Below the pieces are notes generated by a model. The model saw nothing but the letters and a program-made list of their open reading frames with translations, was not told the DNA's origin and did not search any database. From contig CM034110.1 in assembly GCA_019914945.1 (NCBI GenBank), forward strand, positions 8,139,808-8,203,807: a stretch of 64,000 nucleotides of DNA, given 5' to 3'. Shown in pieces: positions 24,910 to 36,943 of this stretch. The position numbers were made by a program, and so were the translations under genes. Origin of the DNA: Typha latifolia (lineage: Eukaryota; Streptophyta; Magnoliopsida; Poales; Typhaceae). Position 1 is the first letter of the stretch. The number at the start of each line of letters is the position of its first letter.

Positions 24910-25390
24910 GGTGTATTCTGGCTCAGTTTTCCAATTTAAATGTAGTTTAAATATTTACTAGAAAATGTTGTAGAATTATTGAACCTATGCAACGTTACGA
25001 ACGTTTGCAAGAAAGTCGTCGGACTGAGTTTATCACCATCTCCATCACCATCCTGTAAAGATGGACCATAGCACGATACTTCATTCCACAGTATAAGCTT
25101 ATTACTACTGATTCTTATTTGCTATACGTTTATTGCTCGTTATTTCTCACTTTGGCTCCACTTTTTTTCCTCATGTTTCATGCTATATGAAGTCTTCCTA
25201 TTATTCAACACAGCTTTAACTATTTCGTTAGACAAGTCCAACACTTTAAGATAGCAGAACCCAAAAGATGAACAGGATGTAATAACTTGCTAGATTTATA
25301 TTCCTATTAAGATTCCATCGAGACTTCACTTCTGAACAAGACGGTAGATGGAGATTGATATTCAAATATTGGTAGAAGAAAAGTGGGGGA
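24910..25390. repeat. Diverged duplicate, copy 2
   Basis: Uninterrupted copy of the unit described at 22720-23211. Its right part (ACTTGCTAG...CTATTAAG...AACAAGA...GATTG-TATT-AAAT) corresponds to 24210-24320 in copy 1, beyond the insertion. Non-coding on both strands. Confidence 0.5.
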
Positions 25391-25875
25391 AAAAAACTAT
25401 AATTTTATCACCTCTCTGTATATGATAAAATTTAGTTTGATCAATCTTACATATTAATAAGTGTTTAATTATAAAACGTATTTTGAGGAAAAAAAAAACC
25501 TCACTCTTATCTTTTTAGGAACCGAAAGCCACCTTAACGCTTGTGTCGTATAAGTATTCCAATATCTTTTTTGTACTTGATTAGCCATTTTGATTCTTGG
25601 GAGTGCAAGCATCTCACAAGCAATTGCTTAGTTATTCATCAAGAGCATTAGAATACAAACTTACCAGCAAAAAGACTTCTTATTGAACTAGAGAGTATGA
25701 TAGGAAGCATACATGCAAGCCACCCTAATACAGCTCCAGGGGTAGTGTTTTTGGACAAGAAATCAGGGAAAAGCTAGAGGAAAATTACAAGCATACAATA
25801 AAAAAGACAGAGAACCAGAAATGACAGAAGAAGTAACAACTTCTCAGCATTCATGGCACTTCAGCAAGAGATCTA

Positions 25876-28292
25876 TTACTGGGGATTTGGTGGCCTACTG
25901 TTGGCTGCTGAAACTCTTGAACCCCATTCTAGTAGCTCCTTGCTAGTATCATCCTTATGAACTATCACTTCTAAGAAGCACAAGCAGTCCTTCTTCGCGC
26001 CGGTCGCCGTCACGATTGCCTCCTTAAGCTCCTCTTCAGTTTGGATCTGCAATTTAAATTGTTACTCCACAATTCTAGATTCATAGCATAGCATTTTAGA
26101 TCTATTTGATCAAAAGATCACACACACCTTTGTTGTCCAGCATTTTCCTTCACCATTGTGGATGGCATCAACAAAAGCAGTGTAGTTCCAGTTCTTGATG
26201 ACATTATAGGGGCCATCATGGATCTCCACCTCAATAGTGTATCCTCCATTGTTAATGAGGAAGATGATGCTTTTCTGCTTACACCGCAGCATCGTCGACA
26301 CATCCTGCGCAGTCACCTGATTTTTTTTGCATGGAGAAATTTATCATCAGAATACAAAAGATTAAAACTATCGTCATCTATCAACTTAAGCTTTGAATTT
26401 CACAACTTAAACTTCTAAGGTAGATGACGAGCTAATATTGTATCAGATAGGTGAGTTAACAATTATCACTACTTCTAAGTCACCCAAGCAATCTTAACAG
26501 TAAGAAGATACCTGAAAGCTTCCATCACCAATGCAGGCAATGACACGCTTATGCTTTGCTGCTTGGGCATAACCGAGAGTTGCCCCAACTGACCACCCAA
26601 TGGAACCATATTGCATTTGGAATTCATAACTGAATCAAACAAATGAAAGTCAAATTGATATGCAAACAACTATGAGTACTATAGTTAGCAATGGCTATTT
26701 GGATTAGAAGAAGACTCACCCACAACCCTCAGGTAATTTAAGCTTCTGGCAGTTGAACCAAGAATCACCAGTCTCTGCAATCACTGCAGTGTCACTTGAT
26801 AGCATATTCTGTATGTGCTTAAACAGCACATTCACCCTCAAAGGCTCATTGTTCTTGCACTCAAGCGGGACTCCCTCCGGCACAAAGATCCGGTAATAGT
26901 TATCGTACGCCGTCGTATTGCATTTGAGCCGCTTCGCAAGCGCGCGGAGGAAGTCCTTCATCAGAATGCACCCAAATGCCGGCCCATTCGCCACGATCAC
27001 CCGGTCGGGCTGCACGATGATGGACTTCTCCCTTTTGAGCAGGAGGGAATACCCAACCGAGCTGTAGTCGTTAAAGATGGGGCCTACGAAGAGGTAGGCA
27101 TCGGCAGACTCGACGATCTCGGCGCAGAATGAGGTGCTTATAGCACCCCAGTAAGTGCCGATGAACCGCGGGAGGTGCTCCGGCACGAGGCCCTTGGCCG
27201 AGGGCATGACGGCGATCGGGAAGCCGGAGGCCTCGGCTAGTTCGACGAAGGCTTTCGCAGCCTTCGCCACCCTTATCTTGGGGCCTCCCACCATGACTGG
27301 CTTCACTGCCTTGTTCAAGAAATCGGCCGTAGCCTCCACTGCGGCCTCTAAATTCATTTGGTTGCTCAACCTGGTCATTTCAAGAATCAGAATTACTATA
27401 AATCTAATAAGAAATAGCGGGTCAATGCAGAAATTGATTAAAAAATTACTCGGAATCTTATATAAAGAAATAGAAAAAGAACAGGGGAATCTTGTTCTGT
27501 TGTTAATTATACCTCGGTGAGAGGAAGAAAGGAACGGGCTCGCGACTAAAGGTGGGATGAGGAATCGCAGGTAAATTGCAACTAATACTAATATAAACAG
27601 GCTTGCTCTCCTTTAATGCAGTCGAAATCGCTGTATCGATTTGTTCGTGGGCATCGTCCAAATTGTTAACAACAGCCTAAAACAATCATTATAAAACCAC
27701 ACATAAACTTCACAAGATCCCATCTTTACCATCTTAATCACTAGATACGACCAAAAGAAGAAGTGGGTACCTGGAAACAAGTAACGGTTTGGAAGCAACG
27801 CAATTCCTGCGAGAAATCCGGAAGCCCAATGGTGTGGTGGAGGACTCGATTCGTCCCGTAATCGTTGGAATTGGGCCCTCCGACGATACAAATCACGGGG
27901 AGGTTCTCGGAATACGCGCCGGCGATGGCGTTGAGGACGCTGAGGCCGCCGACGGTGAAGGTGACCGCGCAAGCGCCGACCCCGCGCGAGCGGGCGAAGC
28001 CGTCGGCGGCGTAGCCGGCATTGAGCTCGTTGCAGCAGCCGATGAGGTTGAGGCCGGGCTCGGCGATGAGGTGATCGAGAAGGGTGAGGTTGAAGTCCCC
28101 GGGGACGGCGAAGACGTCGGTGGCGCCGACTTGGACGAGGCGTCGGGCGATGTGACGGCCGAGGGTGCCCTCAGGGGAGCATACCGGTGAGTTGGCGGAA
28201 TTGATGGGATTGCAGTTGGAGGAGGGGAGGGAGCCCACACCGTTGGATGTGGGGTTGGCGGAACCATCGGATACGATGATGTGGGTATCCAT
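25876..28292 (-). CDS. PDC: Pyruvate decarboxylase
   Basis: Six exons (28292-27771, 27676-27513, 27370-26720, 26629-26512, 26316-26128, 26046-25876) sum to exactly 604 residues, the normal plant PDC length. The enzyme converts pyruvate to acetaldehyde and CO2 in the cytosol, the first step of ethanol fermentation under low oxygen. It uses thiamine diphosphate and Mg2+. The catalytic Glu is Glu89 in [13 protein letters not shown]. The TPP motif runs from GDGSFQ (about 480-485) to the NN of FLINNGG (507-508). The end, [19 protein letters not shown] then RPPNPQ, is the conserved PDC C-terminus. The N-terminal extension of about 40 residues is Ser/Asn-rich as in other plant PDCs. Nothing suggests loss of function. 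Long plus-strand ORFs at 27155-27520 and 27789-28190 are antisense shadows. Confidence 0.97.
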
Positions 28293-28397
28293 GGAAGGAG
28301 AAGAAAAGAGAGAGTAACAGGCTATAGAGTGAAGAAGTAGGGCTTTTGACGGTTGTCACGAAGTAGTAGTTTGGAGGAGGAAGGGGAAGGGTGGTGG

Positions 28398-28407
28398 TAT
28401 TTATAAA
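28398..28407 (-). promoter_or_regulatory. TATA box of PDC
   Basis: TTTATAAATA on the minus strand, 106 bp upstream of the PDC ATG, giving a leader of about 75 nt. Confidence 0.6.
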
Positions 28408-28800
28408 GGGGTTTTGGGATTGGTTTCTTATGCGGTGGGGTTTAAAGGATGGAAAACTAGGGGAAAAATAATACTGGGGATTGGTTTCTAGTGAGAGAGA
28501 GAGGGTGGGTGGATTTGGTCCTTGGGGAGCTTCCCTTCAGAGAAGGCAGGAGGAGTGCGCTGTTCAGCGAGTTGGAAGGACACGTGGAAGAAGATGCTTC
28601 TGGTTTGCATATGTATTGTATAAGAAAACAATCGCCGCTGAGCTCGTTTATGTAAGTATCTTCACACATAACTAGTAAAAAAAACATTAATTACAATTTC
28701 ACCCCCGAAACGAAGATGATTTTAACTTTCACCTCCTCAATTGTTTTTCTATATAATTTAACCCCTTAACTAATAAAATTTATTAAGTACGTACGAATGA
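28408..28800. other. PDC upstream region
   Basis: GC-moderate promoter-side sequence of PDC. The small ORFs here on both strands lack any family resemblance. Confidence 0.45.
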
Positions 28801-29205
28801 AAAAAATTTGTACATGGCACCCTAATTTATAACAAAATTATGATTTATACTTTCATCTTTATCGATATATACAGAAAACACTCTAATATTTAATTTATTA
28901 GCTAAAATTAATTAAATCTCTATATTAAATTAACTATACCAAAAATATTATAAAAAATATCTTTAGCTAATTTATACTTATCCAACGTATACTCAACTCA
29001 ACATAATCTTAAGAGTATTTTAATTATTTTTAAAAAATAATTAAATTTGATGAAATATTCTTATCTACCCTAACGGTGTTAATTTAAATCTAACACAAGA
29101 TATCTTCAATATATATTCATTAAATCATAAGATTAATTTATAAATAAATATATAGATGTAAACTATAATTTTATCAAAATGTACCATATTATATGTAAAT
29201 TTCCC
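28801..29205. mobile_element. MITE-like element, second family member
   Basis: The left end (AAATTTGTACATGGCACCC then AAAATTATGATTTATAC) matches the reverse complement of the right end (AAATTTACATATAATATGG then AAAATTATAGTTTACATC). The middle is AT-rich and non-coding and resembles the element at 31418-31842. No clear target duplication was seen. Confidence 0.5.
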
Positions 29206-31417
29206 TTCTTTTTTAATCTCCCGTTTTCTCTCATTTATCTTATTTCTTATATTTTTTTCCAATCATCTATGTATGAATCTCACCGTTATAACCATTATTA
29301 CTGATCGGTTTATTTTTTATTTCTACCCAAACCTTAACTTTAGATATAAACCGCACCGTCATCACCGACCTCGCTCTCCCAAATTTCAACCATAGATATA
29401 AATACCACAACTCCGCCACTAATTTTCTTACTAATAATCCATCAATAACCCTTAACTTATTTTTAAATCGCAATGATCTCCGATAGTAACTAGCATACTT
29501 GCCATATGAGCAGATGTTCCAGAGGCATAACAGTCATTTTATAATACTGTTTACCACTACAGAGGACTTGATAAATTTGAATAGTTAGAGAGTTAAAGTC
29601 ATAAAGCAGAAAAAGAAATCGAGGAAGTGAATTTGAAATTCATATATTTAAAGAGTCAAAGTATGATTATTTTGAATATTTATAAAGAAAATTATCAAAA
29701 ATATCCAACATTTTATTTATATTGTAAGTCAAACTCTACCGTATCAATATTTATTATATAACCCTTTTAAAATCCTACATTTGACCAAAGACACGGTTCC
29801 TTTTCCTTTTATGTTGATCTAAAAAATTTACTCAAAATATTAAGGCCACTTTATGTTTATAATTAATTTAATTATCTATATAATAACTGGCTGTTAAAAA
29901 AATTTACATCACAGTATTTTTTTAATGAAAAATATCCTCGGATATTCTTGGAGTTCATTAATGGCATCTCAGGGTTCACAAGAATCTTCATGGATATTCG
30001 CGTAAATAAATATAATAAGTTCCCTTTCCTTTATAGGAAATAGCGGCGTTTGGTTTAAGGCCACCTAGTTGTCGAGCTTTTGACCAAAATAGCCTCTTTT
30101 ATTTTTTATTTTATTTTTTAAATTTAAGCGTCGTAATTTTATGCTACATTAGCTATTTTAGATGTAAGATATGTCTCACGAAGATATAAAAAAGAATTGC
30201 AAAAAAGGAAAAAAGACGATACCTCATCCAAAATTTAGCTTAAATTCTTTTTAGTTTTTTCTTATGAAATACTGAATTATTCAGCATTTTTTTTAAAACA
30301 GTTTATCATTTTATAAACCAAACTTTTTAGTATTTTAATCTTAAAAAAACCACTCTGCATTTTAATTAGGACTTTAGTAAAGATATTCATTTTAATATTA
30401 AATTTAAGGTATAATTTATTTGGGTAAAATAAAATTTAAAAGAGGGCTAATTTGGTAAAAGAGCTACTTGCGCGAGAAGACTGTCCTAGATGGGTCCATT
30501 TGCATTGGGCAGTGGATCCATATTTTAAAGACGGTTGGGTTTTGTGCAAAACAACGTCGGCGCCGTTTGTAACACGAAAGGTGTTTGTACTAATGCCGCT
30601 CTCAGTTCCCCTTGGTTTTGAACGCCGACACTCTCCCAATGGGGACAGGGAAAAGGATCGACTTCATTAACAATGAGGTAGATGCATGGTCACTTCACTC
30701 TACTAAGTGGGAATCTTGTATTTTTCTTGGATTAAACAACTGGGGAGATCTTTTAGTATTCATTTCCTATGCACTTGATGAGATAAAATAGTGTATCCTA
30801 TAAGTATCTCCATTGCTTGTACCTGGACATAAAAGAGTGAACAACTTTAGCTTTCAAACAAATATATTGATATAGTTGTGTGAGCATCACTATACTTATA
30901 TATTCCAGTGTATCCCATTTTCTCTTATATATATGTGACACTTAGTTTCCATTTTAAGGCATTAATGACCTTTCCTTCCGTCATCAAATGGAGTTTGAAT
31001 AACTTCAAATAAGAGTCTAGATGACAGAGGTCAAAGCAGGCAAGTTTGATTATTATATAAGCTTCTTCTAACTCATACATAGTAGAATATTCCTTAGATA
31101 AGATTCCAGTGCATGCATCAATACCAATAGTTGAGACAACTATTGTCACAAAAAAAAAACCTCTAGTGGATAGGCTGCTAACCTTGAACTTTCCCAAACC
31201 ATCCTCTCTTTAACATGAAACACGAGCACGAGTAAAGATGTCTTAAATGAATACAAAGGCCCCTAGAATTTAGGCAGTCAGAATCAATGTCATTAGATGC
31301 ATATATTTTCTAACGATTTTTTTTTTTTTGACGAATTTTGTCATTAGATGCATACGATCGTGATCACATTGACGCATTTGAACCGACTATATCGAGTCCT
31401 TTTACATAAATATTTTA
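29206..31417. other. AT-rich intergenic DNA, no gene recognised
   Basis: Contains a less AT-rich island at 30450-30700. It also contains a minus-strand open stretch at 31197-30925 (begins MGKFKVSSLSTRG) that reads like coding sequence but matches nothing I know and has no flanking exons. Possible gene fragment; unsupported as a gene. Confidence 0.4.
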
Positions 31418-31842
31418 GGAAAATTTGCATATAACACCCTTCCTTTTAACGTAATTGTGGTACACTCTACATTTTTACTATTTATAAATCGAGTAATATA
31501 ATTTAGTGAATATGTGCAAAAAAATACCATTGATTAAATTTGAACTAATATTATGAGAATATTCCGTTAAGTAGAGATATTTTATTTTTAAAATATCTAA
31601 AATATCGTTATTTATAAAATAACTAAAATGCCCTTCGTATGATTTAGTTGAGGATATTTTCATAATTTTCTTAGTATAATTAACTTAACATAAAGATTTA
31701 GTTAATTTAACTAATTGATCTAACAGCAGAGTATTTTTTTACATATATTCGCTAAATTATAGGGTTCGATTTATAAATAATAAAAATATAGGGTGTAAAT
31801 TATAATTACGCTAAGAGTAATGATATTATATGAAATTTTTTT
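31418..31842. mobile_element. MITE with long imperfect terminal inverted repeats
   Basis: Arms of about 110 bp: 31418-31529 and the reverse complement of 31735-31842. Shared strings in order are AAAATTT(G/C)ATATAA, AACGTAATT/AGCGTAATT, TTTTTA(C/T)TATTTATAAATCGA, and ATAATTTAG(T/C)GAATAT(G/A)TG(C/T)AAAAAAA. About 200 bp of non-coding AT-rich DNA separates the arms. This long-armed foldback is typical of non-autonomous DNA transposons. The superfamily is not assigned because the target duplication is unclear. Confidence 0.7.
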
Positions 31843-32919
31843 AATATTCTATAAGCATTACTAAGTGGTTACAAGCAGAGTAATTGATACACCAAACATA
31901 TTTTTTTCTAGAAGAAAAAAGGCCAACAAACAAATTGCCAAGACCTACTAAAAATTGGTGACACAATAGGAGGATAGAAGTCATCAAATTGTAGTAAGCC
32001 AACTTGTTATTGGTGGCAAGTTGAAGTATATAGACATGCACCTTCCCCATTTATATACTGAATTCTATGTCTATGGTTATGGTTGATATACAACTGCACC
32101 CATTTCCACACACTGGTATTGCAAATGGGAATTAGAATGGTATTTCTATTGCTCATGATGAGGCCATGAGACACAAAATAGAGATTGCAATGCTTCTTGG
32201 CTTGTCTCTTTTCTCAAGTAAATAAAACTTGTGGGCATAGTGGATTACAGCAAAGGATTCCCCTCAGGCTCTCGCTTAGCCTGACTCAATTGCCTTTCTT
32301 GTCGGTTAGTCTTTGAGGAAGGAATCCTTGACTACTGTGGAGGACTTGTCACGTTGACATCTTTCCCCAGAACTTGACTGGTTCTTTAGTTTAGACTAAT
32401 TCACTTTATTTCTTCTTTATTTCTTCTATAATTCACACTGTAGTATGTCTATATTTATATTTTTTGAGTTTCGATATCTATGTTTTTGTTAGGTGCGAAT
32501 TGCATTCTTTTTTTCTTTTGTGGTTTGATTAGAGAATTAAACTGTGGATCTGGGTTAAGAATTAGGATACATTACTGAATCGTTTTAGTCAGTTCATGCT
32601 CAACTCTAACTACGGCCTGATCTGGAATAACTATTTCCTTTTTTGAGCCCAAGCCCATTCCTTCCAATTGGAGTCCATCGACCTGTCATTCTGTCAAACA
32701 ATCGGGCTGAAGTCGGACTTAATAATAAAAAAATTATAACCCACTAAATATTAACATACCCAAATATGAGAATGTATTAGATTATAACTATAAATATTTA
32801 GTAGATCGGGTACAATAGAGATATTATAATTACTATCCATTTAAAATCCGATTTGAATCCAAGTCGGGCAACGTGGAGATCGGATCCGATTTAATTATAT
32901 GTATTTTTATATCAGGGGG
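31843..32919. other. Intergenic, repeat-like
   Basis: Low coding potential. A GC-richer patch at 32235-32390 and AT-rich flanks may be old LTR fragments, but no LTR pair is visible in the window. Confidence 0.35.
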
Positions 32920-33456
32920 TAGGGGTGGCAATAAGATCGGGTTAGCCGGTTTTTGTGTGGGTCATGATAATGTGAACATAAATATGACTCATTTATTAAA
33001 TGGGTCAGATTTTTTAAACATGATCAGTTTATTAAATAGATTACGTGGATCATAATCAAATTGTGGAGTAGTAGAAACTATTTAAATTTTTATAAATTAT
33101 TTAAATTATAAATGAGTTTATTTGGAATATAAATGAGCATTTTTGTGTGGTTATAAATATTTTTTAGTATTATAAACAAATTAAAAGAAGTCATAAATGA
33201 GTTAATCAAGTTATACACAAATTACCATGTCATAAACAAGTTACCTTGTCATAATCGGTCCACAAGGTTGGGTTATAAACAGGTTGCTTGTGTGTGTTGA
33301 AGTTAAAAACAAAAACACGACCACGATCAATTTAATAATTAAGCTAGATCAGTTGACCCGTTTACAATTCGAACCTGATTAAACTACGTTCAAACCCATT
33401 TAGAAGCTGGGTTACTATGTCAGATTATTGTGTCCGCTAAATTTTTGCTACTCCTA
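32920..33456. mobile_element. hAT-like non-autonomous element candidate
   Basis: Ends are TAGGGGTGGCAA (32920-32931) and TTGCTACTCCTA (33445-33456), which pair at 10 of 12 positions as inverted repeats of the CAGGGGTGGCAA type known from plant hAT elements. The interior is AT-rich, with repeated TTATTAAAT/TTATAAA-type words, and has no ORF. Flanking 8-bp sequences do not match, so the call is tentative. Confidence 0.45.
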
Positions 33457-33884
33457 ATCCCGGGCTTAAGTTTATGTCTAATTAGCTCAGCTAAAAATAC
33501 ACTGGTGTGCTACATCAGTTGCTCATGAGACGTATCCCGGTAGTATCCAAACATTAACATGAGGCTTTTGACCTTGTGGTTGATATGGGCCGCATTTGCC
33601 TAGGTTTGGGCCGGGCCCAAGTACATAGTAATTTTGCAATATGAGCCCAAAAAGAAACTAAATAGACATATATATTTAGGTAAAACGGTGAATAACAGTA
33701 CTCCAGTTCTACGTTACATACTGCAGTTCTACGACCAAGAAACCCACGAAGCGCCGCTACAAACAAAACAAGCAAAGCTCATCTATCGTTGGAAACAAAA
33801 GAGATGGCAGCAAAATATTCCCTTCTTTCCGGATCCTCTCCCACATGTCTCTCTCCAGATCTATACTATTACTAGTTACTACCA

Positions 33885-34361
33885 TTATTCTCTTTCCCTC
33901 AAGGATTCCCCAAATGGGATCGAAGCCCTACACAGGGGGCAACTCGACTGCGTCCTCAACCAAGCATCGACGCAGTCGGGGTGAAAACAATGCCCACAAC
34001 TAGGCAGCACCCTAACCTTCTCCCCCTCGACCAAACTACTAAGACATATTGAGCACTGCACGTCGTCCCCGGTCGGCGATGCGCGATGCAACCTTATCGG
34101 AAAGTTACTGATAACTTCGGCATCTACGGCAACCGGTCGAAGCGCTCTCGATGTGGGGCCACCCGTGGCGGTGTCGGTCGACCGTGCGCCGCGGAAACGG
34201 CAGGCCCACCTGAAGCAGAGGCAGAGGAGGGTGAAGAAGATAAGAATGCAGAAGACCGTGAGGAGAAGATTGAGGCTGTGGCCACGGACGTCGAAGTTCT
34301 TGTCGTCGATGTCGTCGTAGCGCCAGTGGAATGGCTCGGCTTCTTCTTGAGCAGCAGCCAT
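33885..34361 (-). CDS. RING-H2 finger protein, ATL family
   Basis: Single exon, 158 residues, start chosen at ATG 34361 ([15 protein letters not shown]); the upstream extension has no ATG. Residues about 29-50 ([21 protein letters not shown]) form one membrane segment near the N-terminus. The RING-H2 finger uses Cys103, Cys106, Cys122, His124, His127, Cys130, Cys141 and Cys144 ([17 protein letters not shown], then [16 protein letters not shown] and SCPLC). A hydrophobic N-terminal anchor, an EVISNFP segment and an intronless gene are the ATL hallmarks. ATLs are membrane-bound E3 ubiquitin ligases, often in defence or carbon/nitrogen signalling (family knowledge); the substrate is unknown. It is divergent from the PEBP-like gene with 769 bp between the start codons. 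Confidence 0.94.
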   Translation of the reverse strand: MAAAQEEAEPFHWRYDDIDDKNFDVRGHSLNLLLTVFCILIFFTLLCLCFRWACRFRGARSTDTATGGPTSRALRPVAVDAEVISNFPIRLHRASPTGDDVQCSICLSSLVEGEKVRVLPSCGHCFHPDCVDAWLRTQSSCPLCRASIPFGESLRERE

Positions 34362-34478
34362 GCAAGTGGTGGTGGCGGAGGAGATTAGAGATGGATTTTG
34401 GGGCCAGGATTGGATTGGGCTCGTGAGGTGTTCTATTAAGTCTCGTAAGTCAGATAACCTCAGGTACAGTGGCAAGTC

Positions 34479-34503
34479 TGGCTGCAGGAAATTCCTGCAG
34501 CCA
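34479..34503. promoter_or_regulatory. Perfect 25-bp palindrome upstream of the ATL gene
   Basis: TGGCTGCAGGAA and its exact reverse complement TTCCTGCAGCCA are separated by one base, about 120 bp upstream of the ATL ATG. It could be a dimeric factor site or a hairpin in the leader. The role is unknown. Confidence 0.5.
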
Positions 34504-35130
34504 ACTAATTACATGGCAACGCGAATATCCTGGACACAGCCAAGTAGGTGAGATTGCTGAAACGAATTCTGCAGTGGATCCACCCTGCCAATTAGCACAG
34601 GGGGCAGTGAAATAAATGAGCCGTTTGCGAAGCGTGGAAAGAAGCCATCTGAGGCTCTAAATCCCAAAGGAGAAGAGCCAAAGGTTCGTGTAAAGTGGTC
34701 ACTTTTAGAGATGGTTTTGTTGAATGTTAGGTAATTGGTGCATTCGCTTTCTCGGCTTTTATGGCTATCGCGAGTGATAGAGGATTGAGATGTTACGTGC
34801 CATCCACTCTAGCTGGTAAAATCAGTCGAGGGAATAGATATTTGCATAAAGAGGGTCGCTGAGATCTTTTAATCGGGTTATCGGGTTACGCTTGAACGAG
34901 ACCCGTTCGCCCAAACCCTCTTTAAGAGTAGTCTATGACTAAACGTAAATCAGACACATGTCCACGACTCGCTCCACGTACAACTCCAACTTCTCCTCCG
35001 GATAAGCCACGTCTCCTCTTAAATCCACCGTGCAACCGATTAATATATGTCCCCCGAGACTCCTACTCCCTTCTCTTCTATCCCATCGCGGTCTCGCACG
35101 AATCTCTAGACAAAATCGAGCGGTTGTAAA
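34504..35130. other. Divergent intergenic region, ATL and PEBP-like genes
   Basis: Promoter sequence shared by two divergent genes. No clear TATA for either was identified. No coding pattern. Confidence 0.45.
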
Positions 35131-35706
35131 ATGGCGCAGGAGACGCTGAAGCTAGTGTCGCCGGTCATCCACCACGAGGGGCGGATACCGCGACAGTACA
35201 CCGGGGACGGGCAAGGCGCGCGTAAGGATATCTCACCTCCTCTAGAGTGGTACGGTGTACCCGAGGAGGCCAAATCCCTTGCCCTGGTCGTGGAGGACAT
35301 CGACGCGCCGGACCCGGATGGGCCCATCGTGCCGTGGACCCACTGGGTGGTGGTGAACATACCTCCGGCGGTGAAGGGACTCCCCGAGGGGTTCTCCGGG
35401 AAGGAGGAGGCCATGGGGGGCGAGTACGCTCACATCAAGGAGGGGAACAACGATTGGAAGGTGCCAGGCTGGCGTGGGCCCAAGCCGCCTTGTTCGGGTC
35501 ATAGGTTTCTATTTAGGCTTTATGCCCTTGATGACGTGGTCCATCTTGGTCACAAGGTATCGTTTTTTCTTCTTGGGTTCATTTTTGGTGACATTATATA
35601 ATATATATGTGAATTTTTTTTTTAATGTTAGGTAACAAAGGAGAAGCTCTTGGAGTCCATTGAAGGACACGTATTAGCGCAAGCGGAGCTGATGGCCATC
35701 TTCTGA
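35131..35706 (+). CDS. PEBP-like protein, YbhB/YbcL (Raf kinase inhibitor-like) family
   Basis: Two exons, 35131-35556 and 35632-35706, give 166 residues. The ligand-pocket motifs of the phosphatidylethanolamine-binding fold are present: VEDIDAPDPDGPIVPWTHWV (the DPDxP-type motif with the pocket His) and PPCSGHRFLFRLYALD (the GxHR motif). The length and the KFxxxR-less start fit the bacterial-type YbhB branch found in all plants, not the FT/TFL1 florigen branch. There is no signal peptide, so it is likely cytosolic. The biochemical role in plants is poorly known. The intron (75 bp) ends in a T-rich tract and TTAG. Confidence 0.93.
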
Positions 35707-36943
35707 ACGATATGGTGAAGAGTGGTCTACGTCTACCTCTCGGCTCTCTTCTTTGTTGCTCTTTTATTTCTCATCTAGTACGTAGTTTTGTACTTTGGTT
35801 GGAGTTGAGAAGTTTTGAGTTTTTATTTTTTATTTTTTGAAATTAAGTTTGAAATGTTTGCTACGAAAGAGTTATGGCCCCGGGTCAGACCTCTGATTTG
35901 ATATCGCTTAAATATAAATAATAACTCGTAAATCTAAGATCCAACAACCCCCAGCAATCCATTCAATCTCTACGTGACGCGTGAACTAATAATAATATTT
36001 TTTATAGATTAGTTTAGCTTGAGAAGGATCGAGGACGGTCACTTTTCCACATCTAGTTCCAACTCAACTACTAGCCGTGATTGGTATCGGTACTTCGATA
36101 GATATGTACAGGAGGAAGAGGAGGAGGGACTCTTCATGTAGAGTTCCTATGGGCCTTCCGCTGGGTCTGACCTTCCACTTTCTTTCCTAATATGATGTGA
36201 AGACAGAAAAGAATAATAAAAGAAAGTAAAAAAGAAAGAGAGTAGTTGAGAACCACTCCATATATTCTTTAAATTTTCCTCCAATATTTTTATGAAATAA
36301 AGAAATCCACAGATAGTTAACATATTACGGTGGACAAATTTTAAAAATTGGGTTTTAATATTAAAGACAGTTTGTTCATTCCATACCCTAGTACTTTTAT
36401 TGTCCTTCTTAGATAAGATGCGTAAGTTTTTATAGTTTTGTAGTAATAAAAATAGCTATGATGCTCAATAAAATTTAATAAAAAAATTAATAGTTTTATT
36501 TTATAAAGTTATAAATAAAGGAATTTAAGATTTTTTTTAAAGTACAGATGATAAAATAATTTGGACCTAAATATAAAATGATAAAATATATTTAATTTTA
36601 AAATAAATATATAATATAGGATGCGAAATGAAAAGAAAAGTCATAAAAGAAAGAAAGAAAAAAGATCCACAAAGAACTAATCTTAATCCAAATCTTAAAC
36701 TAAAATGATCTTTATAGCCTCTCTCGGAGTTCGGCTTTTCTCGTGTACGTCGGAGCTGGAAAAGGCTGCTCCCCTTCCGCTTTCCCAACCACCTTCTCCC
36801 TCTCTCTCTCTCTCCGCGTTGCTTCCATTAGAGGCAAGGAAGCCTTGCACACCGCCCACCCAACGCATCCAAACAGTCCATTTCGCCTTTACCACTCAAC
36901 CACCGCCACCGCCACCATCGCAACTTGTTAGCGTTTAGAAAGG
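35707..36943. other. Intergenic between PEBP-like and BAG genes
   Basis: 3'UTR of the PEBP-like gene to about 35900, then AT-rich DNA. A CT-rich leader (36790-36940) precedes the BAG start codon. Confidence 0.5.

Noticed and set aside
27155..28190. Plus-strand ORFs of 121 and 133 codons
   Set aside because: Antisense to PDC exons 1 and 3 and explained by codon bias.
30639..30791. 50-codon plus-strand ORF starting MGTGKRIDF after a promoter-like patch
   Set aside because: No family resemblance, no flanking exons and no signals beyond the ATG; may be a captured fragment but cannot be supported.
30925..31197. Minus-strand ORF of 90 codons with coding-like texture
   Set aside because: Not recognised, contains a phenylalanine run from poly-T, and no neighbouring exons were found.
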